Assembly: GCA_038030265.1 (NCBI GenBank)
Contig: CM075943.1
Coordinates: forward strand, 31,496,001 to 31,560,000
Source of the DNA: Corythucha ciliata
Taxonomy: Eukaryota; Arthropoda; Insecta; Hemiptera; Tingidae
Reading direction: 5' to 3'
Length of the DNA stretch: 64,000 nt
The translations under genes were made by a program, and so were the position numbers. Positions within the stretch are counted from its first letter, which is position 1; each line of letters begins with the position of its first letter. The notes beneath the pieces were generated by a model that was given only the letters and a program-made list of their open reading frames with translations, had not been told where the DNA came from and did no database searches. Below are positions 18,878 through 29,165 of the stretch, piece by piece.

Positions 18878-20705
18878 ATGGCAGACAATTATGAAAACAA
18901 TGCCGGACGGATCAACACGAACCCCGAAGGAAGTCAGGCCCCTCCGGGTGACCATGGCGCGTCAGGTTTAACTCAAACGGAAACGAACAAAGGCAGGGAT
19001 AGCGAGGAGTCGGTCTTCGATAATCCCGGCAGCCAACTTCTGAGTGGGAATCATCCCCGGGATGAGTTTGAAGAGTTGGTGAATAACCCATTATGTCAAA
19101 GGCATCCGGGGCTAGCTCGCTCCATGGTGCTGCTCAAACAGACATTGAGTAGAACAAGCAGCTACGATAGCCTTAGTTCGGTAGGTGGAATTTCCAAAGA
19201 AGATAATCCTGCAGAAAATAGTGACGGGAACCGTAAAAGGAAGCAGGAAGGCTACTCATTGGAGCCTTATGAACCGAAAGAATGCGATGCAGTGATGAAT
19301 CGTGCAGCCAAAAAACGACGGGAGAAAAACAGAAATACACCCCCAAAAAACCTGGGAGAAGATCGTGCAGATAACAGGGGTTGAGAAATCGTTTGAAAAG
19401 ATATCCCCGTTCGCCATAGCGAAATGGGTAGATGCTGCTGTTGGGAAAGTGGAATCAGTGAAAAAAACCCGGACTGGGGCTTTGCTGATTGAGATTAAAA
19501 GTTCGGAAAGTTCGGAGGTTAAAAGTTCGGATCAAGCAGAAAAGCTGAAGCAATGCTCCAAGTTGGAAGATATGGCTGTAGCAGCTTTTGCTCCTGACAG
19601 ATTAAATACTATACGAGGTGAAACAACAGATCGTGAGTTGAAGAATGCTACAGAAGAAGAAATTGTAGAAGCATTTAAGGAGTATAATGTGACGTCAGTA
19701 AAACTCATTTCAAGGAAAACAGAAGGGAATTGTGAGGAAAAAACGGGCACTGCCATCCTCACCTTTAAGGGAGATAATCTCCCTAAAGAAATGTTCGCAG
19801 CCTACCGTAAATTCAGGGTTTGACCCTACATTCCATCTCCGTTACAGTGTTATAACTGCTTCAGGTTTGGGCACGTGGCGGGCACCTGCAGAACTGCAGC
19901 ATGCTGTCGGTGTGGACGACTTGAAGCATGATGGTAACTGCATTTCGCCACCAAAGTGTACGAATTGTGGCGGAACACATTTAAGTGTAAGCAAGGAATG
20001 TATAGCCTATAAAAACGAAAGTGAGATTCAAAGAATCAAGGTGATACAGAAATGTAGTTATTTTGAAGCCAGAGTCTCTGCCAAACGAGGGGGTTTTGTT
20101 CAAGAGGGCGCCTCATATGCTGAAAAGGCGGAGGGAAAAAAACTCCTGGCAAGAGAAAGAAGAAGGCAAAGAAGAAGGGTTGGTGGGGAGACGACTACCC
20201 CACCAAAAGCTGCAAGCGTGAGGCGTTTTCAATAGACCGGTCCTATGACAAGGGAGGCGGAAATTGCGAAGAAGGTGCTGGAAGGGGCTGTCCCTTTTGT
20301 ACAGGATTTGAAGAAAACCCTGCAAAACGTTGCTCGCACATCAGCGGACTGTCCTCTTTGGCTGAAGTGCAGCACGCGCTGTCAGTGGAAGGGAAGGTTA
20401 AAGAATCACTCCCACTGAAACAAGCTGCGGTTACTAATCAAGAGAAATCTCGTGCAAAGAAAAATGAGTCATTCATCGTCAATGCCGAGCATAAGATAGC
20501 AGAAACCCAAAAGTGGGAGAGGGATCAAGTTGGAGAAAGCTCGAGAAGCGCTGCTGAAACAGGGGAAGAGACTACAACTTCAACTAATCGAAAAGAATCG
20601 GAAGAAAGTGACTCAACATCTTCCCAGACGAGCAATAAAGGGTGGAAAAAAGGAAGAAAAAGAGGGACTTGGGCGGAGCAGAGAGCCAGAGGAAGAAGAA
20701 AATAG
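18878..20705 (+). pseudogene. I-clade copy 3 ORF1 (Gag-like RNA-binding protein), broken
   Basis: ORF1 of I-type elements binds the element RNA. The start ATG at 18878 follows a short leader. The N-terminal part is acidic and Ser/Gly-rich (about 160 codons). The middle holds a conserved EKISPFAIAKWVD region (about 19385-19440). A nonsense codon lies at 19821-19823, just before a first CCHC knuckle (CYNCFRFGHVAGTC). A frameshift near 19920 separates the first knuckle from a later CTNCGGTHLSVSKEC knuckle. The C-terminal charged Lys/Glu/Arg-rich region continues in another frame (20358-20705). At least three lesions are present. Confidence 0.72.
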
Positions 20706-20737
20706 ACTGAAACAAAAGGTAAATTTATAGCATCGAT

Positions 20738-23700
20738 TTGCAGAATAAAACAACATATAAAGTAATCACAAACATGAGTGAAGGAAGATGTAATTATATC
20801 CTACAGTGGAATGTGAGAGGTTTTCATCAGCGAGCGGACGAAATCCGTGCGATCATTGATGAGTACGATCCGCTTGTTCTGGCACTACAAGAAACCCACT
20901 TTGCAGAGAATGTTGTTTCACTTCCCGGTTATAATCGGTCAAAAATGCTGCCGAGTGGCACCGCACCGGGAGGAAGACGCCGTGGGGGAGTGGCCGTGTA
21001 CTGCAAGGAATACATCTCTTGTAGGGATGTAACTCCGGTGACTCCTCTGCAAGCAGTAGCTATACAGATAAAAGTACCTGACACCCTAACAATCTGTAGC
21101 CTGTACTTACCAGACCCGAGTTGGGATGAGAGGGACATTCGCCAACTGATTTGTTCTCTTCCGGCACCGGTATTGGTTCTCATGGATGCGAATGTGCACC
21201 ATGCTTCATGGGGATCAAGAAGAACAACAGCAAACGGCTGTGCATTGGAATCAATAATTAGTGATGCAAACCTTGTCATGCTTCATGATGGTAGGCCAAC
21301 GTACTTCAATGCTGGTCACGGATCCTTTGATGCAATTGATGTGAGTGTTTCTAGTCCAGCCTTAGCTGCTGTATTCGAAAGGATAGTGCTTTCGGATCTG
21401 CATCATTCGGACCACTTTCCTATTTTGTTAAAGCACAATAGCATTAGACCAAAGCAAAAATATCAGCAACGGTGGGACATTAAGGGTGCAGACCGGAAGA
21501 AGTTTTCAGACTCTCTAGACTTACCTGGTTTGACTGGTGACGCTGAAGTGGATGTTCAGAATTACACTTGCGCCATTCTTCAGGCGGCTGATGCTGCTGT
21601 TCCGAGGAGAAAGCGTGCTGGGGACGGTAAAAAGCCGCAGGTGCCTAGGTGGACCCCTGAAATTCAAAGGGCAAACGGGTTAAAAAAGATTAAGTTCAAC
21701 TATTATAAGAAGCGTCCTACCCTATCCAGCGTCCTATCCAGTTTATGAAAATCTGGTTGAATTCAAAAAGCTGAGAGCTCATGAACGATTATTAAAACAA
21801 AGGGCAAAGAGAGCATCCTGGGAGGAATTTGTCAAAACTATTAATTCCCGCACCCCTAGTACAAAAGTCTGGGCAAAGATCCGGTCACTAAAGGGCAGCA
21901 TGTGTAGCGCGGTTCCAGTTTATATCCTCAAAGATGGCAGTAATAAAATAGTATCGGATCCTAAAGAACTAGCTGATGAATATGCCAGATTCTATGCATC
22001 GACTACGTCTCCCCAAGACTACCCAAGAGAAATCCGCTTTAATCTGGAAGAGCAGGCAAAACGAAAGATTTATTTCCTTCCAGGAGAATCTGAAGAATAC
22101 AATGTCCCCTTCACATTCGAGGAGTTGCAGCGAGCCATCGGATGTCTATCATCCAGCAAATCTCCTGGCGTAGATGATATCTCAAATGAATTCATTTCTC
22201 AGCTGTCAGACCGCAATAGATTGAAAATACTAAATCGTTACAATTCGCTATGGGACAGAGAATGTTATCCACAGGCTTGGAAGCAGGCAATTATAATTCC
22301 AGCTCTGAAACCAGGAAAAGATCCGCAGCGTGTTGCTAGCTATCGTCCTGTGGCTCTAACGAGTAGTTTAGGGAAACTATTTGAAAGCTTGGTCAACTAC
22401 AGACTTATGAAAGTTCTGGAGAAAATGAAATTAATTAATAAATTTCAGACGGGTTTCGGGCCAGGTTATTCAACAGAGGACCAACTGGTTTATCTTGAGC
22501 ACAACATACAGGACGCGTTTCTGAACAGAGAACACGTTAACGCGGTGTTTTTCGACATCAAAGGTGCCTTTGATAAGGTGTCACGGGCAAGTGTCCTCAG
22601 TCAACTAAATGATTGGGAATTCAAGGGTAACCTGCCACGTATGATACAAAGCTTTCTCCATGATCGGAGTTTTTGGGTGAGAATTGGGAATAGTTTTCCT
22701 CAAGTTGCTCTCAGGATAGTGGTATTCCACAGGGATCGGTATTGAGTGTTTCGATGTTTTTGATAGCAACCAATCGACTAACTGAGAATATACCTAGATG
22801 TGTGCAAGCATCCGTGTATGCTGATGATCTAGCGATATTTTACAGGCATATGCATGATCCTGCGGATAATGCTACATTACAAGTAGCGATAGATCAGCTG
22901 ACAGAAAATGCGGCGTTCTCAGGATTGGTGTTTTCCAAAGAGAAAACGGTGGCGATGCATTTTTGAAGATTGAGGGGACCTCACAGTACGCCTGCTCTAC
23001 TCTTGCAGAGCAAAAGTATAAGGTATGTTGAGGAACATAAATTTCTAGGGGTATACTTTGACAGCAAACTGAGGTGGAACAGACACGTACAGGAAACGGC
23101 GGCTAAGCGTCAGAGGTCAATAAAATATTAATGATGATCTCAAGCCACAAGTGGGGGTCTGATCGTGATTTACTTCTAAAAGTCTTCCACTGTTTCGTCC
23201 GTGCGAAAATAGACTACGGTTCAATAATTTATGGATCAGCGAGGAAATCATGTATACTTCCTTTGGACAGACTTTGCCACCTGGGCATACGAATAACGAT
23301 AGGCGCGTTTCGTACAACCCCTACGGATGACCTGTATGTCCTTTCTGACCGAGTTCCTCCTGTTTTGCATAGGTTGGAAACCTGTTTAAGATATGCCCTG
23401 AGAATCAAGCGAAACCCGGACCATTTCTTGCACAACGTGACTTTCAGGGCTGACAGAGCAGGATACTCTAGCCAGGTGACGAGAACGAGGCCTTATCCGG
23501 TGAGGCTGGCTGAGACTCTTATGAATCTCGGAGTGCAGCTACCGCTTCTTTTTGAGAGTGAAAATATTGCTTATCCTTGGCAGTATCCGAGTGTGTTCCT
23601 AGATCTGAATCTCCAAAAACATCAGGGAAAAACGTTACCAGCTAGCGCGTGCGTTAAACTGTTTAGGAATGTGATTAAGAAATATGAGGGATATCAAGTC

Positions 23701-24512
23701 ATATACACGGATGGTTCGAAAACTGATGGTGGAGATGGGTTTGCTTGCTAATTATCTCGAAATGAGTGTTATATGAGCGCGCTGCCACCTTGCGTATCAA
23801 TATTTACTGCCGAGCTATATGGGATCCATCATGCACTAAATTACTGCAACAATAGCAACTTTGAAAAAGTTGTGGTAGTTACAGACTCCCTAAGCTCACT
23901 TCAGGCACTAAGGGATAAATTTTCAAATCAAGAGCTTGTCACAAGTATTCACAATAAGCTTACGAATTATTTAAACGAGGATCGAGAATGTGCTTCATTT
24001 GGGTACCTAGCCATGTAGGAATAGAAGGAAATGACAAAGCAGGCTGGCTTGTCACCCAAGCATCAGCATCAGGACAGATAAGGCAGAATTCGTATAAAAT
24101 GGGGCTTCAAGACGGTAAGATATGGGTACGGAGCGTCATTATCGCGGAATGGCAAGAGGAATGGGACAGGTCAACCACGCAGCTGAAGGAAATAGTTCCT
24201 AATGTGTACCAAAAGAATAAAATCCACCATTTGAGCCGAAACGAGTCTGTTAAAATAGCAAGACTACAAACAGGACACACTAGGTTGACGCACGCCTATC
24301 ACTTGATCAGAACTCGACGGCCGCATTGTATGCGATGTGACTGCACGCTGACCGTCAAACATATATTGGTGGACTGTCCAAATTATCACGAACAAAGAGA
24401 GCAATATTTTTCAAGACGGTTACAAGACCTCAAAGGTATGCTGTCAAAGACCGAGAACCAAAGAAATTCCCTAGAATTTTTAGACAAAATAGGAATAACT
24501 AAATTGTTGTAG
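20738..24512 (+). pseudogene. I-clade copy 3 ORF2: AP-endonuclease, RT, RNase H (multiple lesions)
   Basis: The endonuclease domain (20771-21435) shows QWNVRG, LQETH, GGVAVY, MDANVHHASWGS and SDHFPI, all typical of apurinic-like endonucleases that nick the target. RT follows (21900-23000) with the PALKPGKDP, FQTGFGPGYSTEDQ, FDIKGAFDKV and YADD blocks; then thumb, RNase H (YTDGSK, TAELYGI, VTDSLSS, WVPSHVG) and the zinc tail CMRCDCTLTVKHILVDC, ending at 24510-24512. Lesions seen: a frame change at about 21745, one at about 22740 just after the RDRY end, a stop at 22964-22966, frame changes near 23115, and stops or frame changes near 23750 and 23990. No functional product is expected. Confidence 0.85.
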
Positions 24513-24979
24513 TTGAGATGGGGAGCATAAAAGCTGTGATATAGGATTGAAACTTAGGACCATAGAGTAGTCAAACTTCGTAAACTGTGATAATAGAAAA
24601 AATCTGTGATACTTATCTGTGATTTTAGGTTATAGTTCTTTATGAAATATTATTTGTCTAATTGTAAGTGAAAACACAGAGTTGTCAAGGTAATATTCCT
24701 AGCTAAGCACCTTGCTGAACAAACCGATTCACAACTAGAAACGAAACCGTACCTGAAAACAGAAATTGCACAAAGTAAAAAATTCTTACGATTTGCATAA
24801 TTTTAGAAGAAAATATACTTATCTGATAGGTTCGAAGTCACAAACGGAAAACTGGGGAGTTAACTGAAAGAAATAGCAACTCGAATTAGGGTCTCAAAGG
24901 GAAGCGGAGTAAAAACAATACACCCCTCGTAGACGGCTAATGACCACGATGTTGATGCCTTAAAATATATATATACACA

Positions 24980-25035
<56 letters not shown>
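24513..25035 (+). other. 3' UTR and (TAA)n tail of I-clade copy 3
   Basis: Has several TGTGATA words between 24532 and 24630, then GGCTAATGACC and GATGCC near 24936-24960, and a long (AAT)n at 24981-25035. The same ordered elements occur at the ends of copies 1, 2 and 4. Confidence 0.7.
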
Positions 25036-25036
<1 letters not shown>

Positions 25037-25086
25037 CGCAAGGGTCAGTACTTAGTGTAACAGTATTCCTGATAGCTGTAAATCAG

Positions 25087-26823
25087 TTGAACAAAAACTT
25101 ACCCAGGCAAGTGTATTCATCAATCTATGCGGACGATTTAGCCATATTCTTCAAGCACTCTCAAGATTCCATAAATGCTGGAATTTTGCAGGTAGCTATA
25201 GACCAGCTAGTCGAAAATGCTGCCTACAGTGGACTCGCATTTTCAGAAGAGAAGACAGTTGCGATTCATTTTTGCAGGCTCAGAGCCTCACATAGTCCCC
25301 CTTCCTTGTTTTTGCAGAGGAATGGAATCCAATTCGTGGAAGAACATAAATTTTTAGGACTGCATTTTGATAAACAGCTCAGGTGGAAGAAACATATAAA
25401 TGAGACGGCCATCAAGTGTCATAAATCGTTGAAATTACTGAAAGTTATTTCCGGGCATAAGTGGGGAGCCGATAGAGGCTGGCTGTTGAGGATATTTGAT
25501 AGCCTTATTAAGGCAAAGATTGATTACGGTGCTATAGTCTACGGTTCGGCGAGGAAATCCTGGTTGATTCCTCTGGACCGAATATATAACTTGGGCTTGA
25601 GAGTTGCCGTTGGCGCGTTCCGTACAACTCCCATCTATGACCTATTTGTAATCTCCTCGAATTTACCTCCTGGTTATCAGCGAAGACTTAATAATTTAAA
25701 ATATGCTCTAAGGATAAGAAGATACCCAGAACATTTTGTACATCAAACAATCTTTGACAACCCTACAGTGGAACAGTTTTCACAACAAATTACACGAACT
25801 AGGCCATATTACGTGAGACTAAATGAAGCAATCACAGAGCTTCAACTACAGCTACCCCTAGTGCTGGAAAAAGATAATGGGATTTATCCATGGCTATTTG
25901 ATGAAGTTAAGCTAGATCTAAGCCTGCAAGTGATTAAAAAAAATTTGCTTCCCCCGAGTGCCAGCGTATCACTGTTTAAAAATGCAATGGAAAAGTACCA
26001 GGATTACGTATGCATCTATACAGATGGTTCGAAAAAAGACAACGGTGTGGGCTTTGCCTGCTATATATCGACACAGGTTCATTACTCCAGTGCTCTACCC
26101 CTCTATTCATCAGTTTATACAGCTGAGCTATACGGAATACACCACGCTCTAAATTTCTGCATTAATAAACCTTTCAATAAATTTTTAATTATAAGTGATT
26201 CGCTCAGCTCTCTAGAGGCTTTGAAGAACAAATTTACATCGGACGACCTGGTCATCAAAATATTTCATAAATTGAAATATCTAAATGACCAGGGTAAAAA
26301 TGTAAGGTTTATGTGGGCCCCGAGCCACGTCGGCATATATGGGAACGAACAAGCCGATCGTCTTGCTGGTGAGGGGGCAGAAACAAGAAATGATGAAAGG
26401 GTTTTGAAAGTTAGGTTAGATGACGGGAATTGGTGGGTTAAGAATATTGTTTGGGAGCGTTGGCAAGAACAATGGAGCAGTACAAATTCACAACTGCGAG
26501 AAATAGTACCAAACGTGAGAGTAAAGCAGACCACAGATCACCTGGACCGGAACGAGTCCAACAAAATAGCTCGGCTCCAAACTGGACATAGCAGGCTAAC
26601 GCATGACTATCACCTGACTGACCGTAGACGACCCAGTTGTCGGCATTGTTGCTGCACTCTCACGCTACAACACATGGTTATAGAGTGTACTACCTACCAA
26701 GAACAGAGAAGACTCTGCTTCGGGGACCCGGTGCCTACCTATAAAGAATTATTAAGTAAGACAGATAATCATCAAAAAATATTAGGATTTTTAAGGAAAG
26801 TAGACATACTAAAAATGATTTAA
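25087..26823 (+). CDS. I-clade copy 4 ORF2 fragment: RT palm/thumb, RNase H, zinc tail (578 aa)
   Basis: The reading frame is open from the copy's truncated start at about 25036; the listed start is the first ATG, before the YADD box. Domains: RT catalytic YADDLAI (about residues 15-21), the HKFLGLHFD thumb motif, a linker, RNase H at about 300-440 with YTDGSK, TAELYGI, ISDSLSS and APSHVGIYGNEQAD, and a C-terminal CRHCCCTLTLQHMVIEC zinc tail at about 515-540. RNase H has Ala where the other copies have Val in WVPSHVG. The N-terminal half of RT and the endonuclease are missing, so it cannot retrotranspose itself. Confidence 0.8.
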   Translation: MNKNLPRQVYSSIYADDLAIFFKHSQDSINAGILQVAIDQLVENAAYSGLAFSEEKTVAIHFCRLRASHSPPSLFLQRNGIQFVEEHKFLGLHFDKQLRWKKHINETAIKCHKSLKLLKVISGHKWGADRGWLLRIFDSLIKAKIDYGAIVYGSARKSWLIPLDRIYNLGLRVAVGAFRTTPIYDLFVISSNLPPGYQRRLNNLKYALRIRRYPEHFVHQTIFDNPTVEQFSQQITRTRPYYVRLNEAITELQLQLPLVLEKDNGIYPWLFDEVKLDLSLQVIKKNLLPPSASVSLFKNAMEKYQDYVCIYTDGSKKDNGVGFACYISTQVHYSSALPLYSSVYTAELYGIHHALNFCINKPFNKFLIISDSLSSLEALKNKFTSDDLVIKIFHKLKYLNDQGKNVRFMWAPSHVGIYGNEQADRLAGEGAETRNDERVLKVRLDDGNWWVKNIVWERWQEQWSSTNSQLREIVPNVRVKQTTDHLDRNESNKIARLQTGHSRLTHDYHLTDRRRPSCRHCCCTLTLQHMVIECTTYQEQRRLCFGDPVPTYKELLSKTDNHQKILGFLRKVDILKMI

Positions 26824-27160
26824 AACTATAAGAGCAAACATGAGGGGGAGATTGTGATAGAAAAAACCGTGATATTTAACATTTTGTGATATTTACCTGT
26901 GATAGCTTTCTAGTCGAAAATTGTAGAGTAACTTCCGAACATCTGTGATAAAAAAAAATAATAATAATAAATAAAAAAAATAAAATAAAATAAAATAAAA
27001 ATTACAAGGAATAGATAATTTAAATAGATCTAGCAAGGCTAATAAATTAAATAATTGAAATAATATACTTACCTTAGGAAAACAGGGCTAATAACCCAGT
27101 AGTTGATGCCCTTAAAAAAAAAAAAAAAAAAAAATAAATAATAATAATAATAATAATAAT
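26824..27160 (+). other. 3' UTR and tail of I-clade copy 4
   Basis: Four or more GTGATA words at 26850-26950, simple A/T repeats at 26948-27000, then the shared 3'-terminal boxes and an A run followed by (AAT)n. Confidence 0.7.
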
Positions 27161-27710
27161 ACCGCCCGCCCACTTTATACGCAAGAGATGTCAAATGGGT
27201 GGCAGCGGGTGGCACCACCCAACGTGCTATAAATAAGCGGCGCAGCTATCCCCGCATCCGAACGAAAAAGAGTCGTCCTGAGGAGGCGACTTACTGGACG
27301 AGGAAACCTCCTTGAGAACATCACTCAGCCAACCCGGATGAAGGCCACCCGGGAACTGGAGAGCAACAGACGCTACCAGGAGCAAACTTGGGACTCCGAA
27401 AAGAGGACTCTACAGTCAGCTCACAGGAACCACCCCATAAGGACTACCGTGCTGCGCACAGGGCGCTAACCACAATACCTAGGGAAGACCTCCCATCCAA
27501 GCCCAGTCTTATCCCCAGTTACGCTTTTCCTAGTAGGTGATGAACGCCGATCCTATACCCTGTGGTGGTGGGTTCTTCTCCCAGGCATTGGTCGACGAAG
27601 GCCCACCTTCCTAACCTCCACCTTCCCATCAGGGTGAACCAGAGGGCTTAGAGGCCTTAACTTTGGCTGCCCTTGAACTCCTGGTGAGTGACAGAACCAA
27701 ACTGGCCGTC
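27161..27710 (+). other. GC-richer segment after the (TAA)n, resembling a retrotransposon 5' UTR
   Basis: This stretch begins directly at the tail of copy 4 (ACCGCCCGCCCAC) and is clearly richer in G and C than its surroundings. It contains GTCGTCCTGAGGAGGCGACTTA, similar in style to 5' regions of insect non-LTR elements. No ORF is open. It may be the 5' end of a fifth element of which the rest is lost. Confidence 0.35.
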
Positions 27711-28890
27711 AATTTCCAAAAAACACATGCATAGTGACTTTTGAATCAAAATATACTTTAATCAAAAGTACCCTCGAACCCTGAGAGCAGCCAATGAACA
27801 TCTAGGAAAACTGGTCACTCGCTTGACTCACTTTTCCACACATTTTCCGACGCGATTTTCACATTTCGCCAAAGTCAAGAAAAAATGTTGAACGCAATGG
27901 AAAAACTTTCTTATTTCGTAAGCTTTCCAATGCGATAGTTTTACAATGACGGTATTTTCCCAAGAGATATAACCAATAAGCATGTAAAAGTCTAGCCCGG
28001 GAACGTGGAAGCATGCGTTCAAAAAACAAAGAACACTTGTTATTAATATTACTATACATCATATAATTATGTGTACCTACATGAAATGTGTCATACTCAG
28101 AAAAGAAGAGGAATTCCCAATGACTCCAAACGCAAATATATGTACAGTTACTTTGATCACAATTCAAGTGAACATTAACTGCAGTGTAGTGAACAGCACT
28201 GGTCTTGCACTGTCCATGATAATTCACTCAAAGCCCAATACAAATATAGAACGCGATGTGCTTGTATTGTGCATAGCTTTCTTATGGTTCGTTACGTCAA
28301 TGATAAACTATAACTAAAACCAATAGTGTTGGTTGCTATATCAGTTAATGATGTAAATCCCCCCCTCTTCCGGAAATAAACTCCAGATAAAATACTCGTG
28401 GAAAACGTATTTGTTAACTCGGTTGAAGCCTTTGACAGCAATGAAAAGATGGAGAAAAGCCTAAAGGAATTCAGTGAAAAAAGCAACGAAGGAAACTCAT
28501 TATCCTCTAATTATATCGTTAACTGCTCGTTTAAGATGAATCAGGGGGAGGAAAAAAGATGAGTAGACTAGCAGTAGTGATGCTGGTGGGGGGGAACTAC
28601 TTGTTAAAAGCAGCTCTCATTTCGGACGGAGAAAATTATGCCACTTGATCACTAACTAAATAAATCGTTTTTGTTGTTCTAATTAATTCCTTCTCAGAGT
28701 AGCTTTGCCAACGTTTTCATTTTTTTCTTCTGCTTTTTTTATGAAACGCGGTTTTAATGAGTAAAGAAGGAAAAAAATAAGTCTCTCTAGGACGGTATTC
28801 ATTGCTCAGTGGCAAATGTATTTTTTAATTTTTCTATTTCCCCCAAAAATTGATTGTTTCCGCATAGAAAGTTCGCGCACTTACTTTGAC
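27711..28890. other. No recognised gene; one unidentified open stretch
   Basis: AT-rich non-coding sequence. A 60-codon frame at about 28377-28561 on the plus strand (Glu/Ser/Lys-rich, with the motif EKMEKSLKEFSEKS) looks protein-like, but I cannot identify it and it lacks a good start. Small ORFs at 27828-28317 look random. Confidence 0.4.
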
Positions 28891-29156
28891 TAAGGCCCGG
28901 TTCACATCACTCATCATACTCGCTTCCGATCCGACACCGATCATGTATTTTTTGATAGGTGTGGGGACCACAATAGGCGATAATATCGAATAATTCACGG
29001 CTATTACGCTTCTCAGCCCACTCAGATTGTCTTTCCGATCCCATCCAATTTGTTCGAACCGTTATGAGGGTTTCCACCGCCTCCGATCCAGCGTGCGTGA
29101 TCGGTGATCGGTATCGGATCGGAAACGTGTATGATACGTGCGTGAACCGGGCTTTA
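28891..29156. mobile_element. 266 bp palindromic MITE with flanking direct repeat
   Basis: Inverted ends of about 55 bp at roughly 80% identity: left TAAGGCCCGGTTCACATCA, right (complement) TAAAGCCCGGTTCACGCAC, followed in both by a TTCCGATCCGA(C/T)ACCGATCA block. TTTGAC (extending to TTTGACTAA) occurs directly outside on both sides at 28885 and 29157, consistent with a 6-9 bp target duplication. No ORF. Confidence 0.75.
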
Positions 29157-29165
29157 TTTGACTAA

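Larger units (their letters stand above)
18600..25035 (+). mobile_element. I-clade non-LTR retrotransposon, copy 3 (near full length, decayed)
   Basis: About 6.4 kb: a 5' UTR with a tandem duplication, ORF1 with zinc knuckles, ORF2 with endonuclease, RT and RNase H, a 3' UTR and a long (TAA)n at 24981-25035. It begins directly after the (TAA)n tail of copy 2 and is followed directly by copy 4. Multiple frameshifts and stops show it is an old copy. Confidence 0.85.
25036..27160 (+). mobile_element. I-clade non-LTR retrotransposon, copy 4 (5'-truncated, young)
   Basis: Starts abruptly at CCGCAAGGGTCAG (the PQGSV block of RT) immediately after the (TAA)n of copy 3. It ends at 27160 with GGCTAATAACC, GATGCCC, about 20 A residues and (AAT)n. 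The coding part is free of stops, which suggests it is the most recent of the four. Confidence 0.85.

Noticed and set aside
18500..25035. CRISPR-like array from the many TAA blocks
   Set aside because: These are simple (TAA)n microsatellites at retrotransposon tails, not regularly spaced repeats with spacers, and the genome is eukaryotic.
27828..28317. Three overlapping ORFs of 64-122 codons on both strands
   Set aside because: No domain, no coding-like composition and no partner exons.
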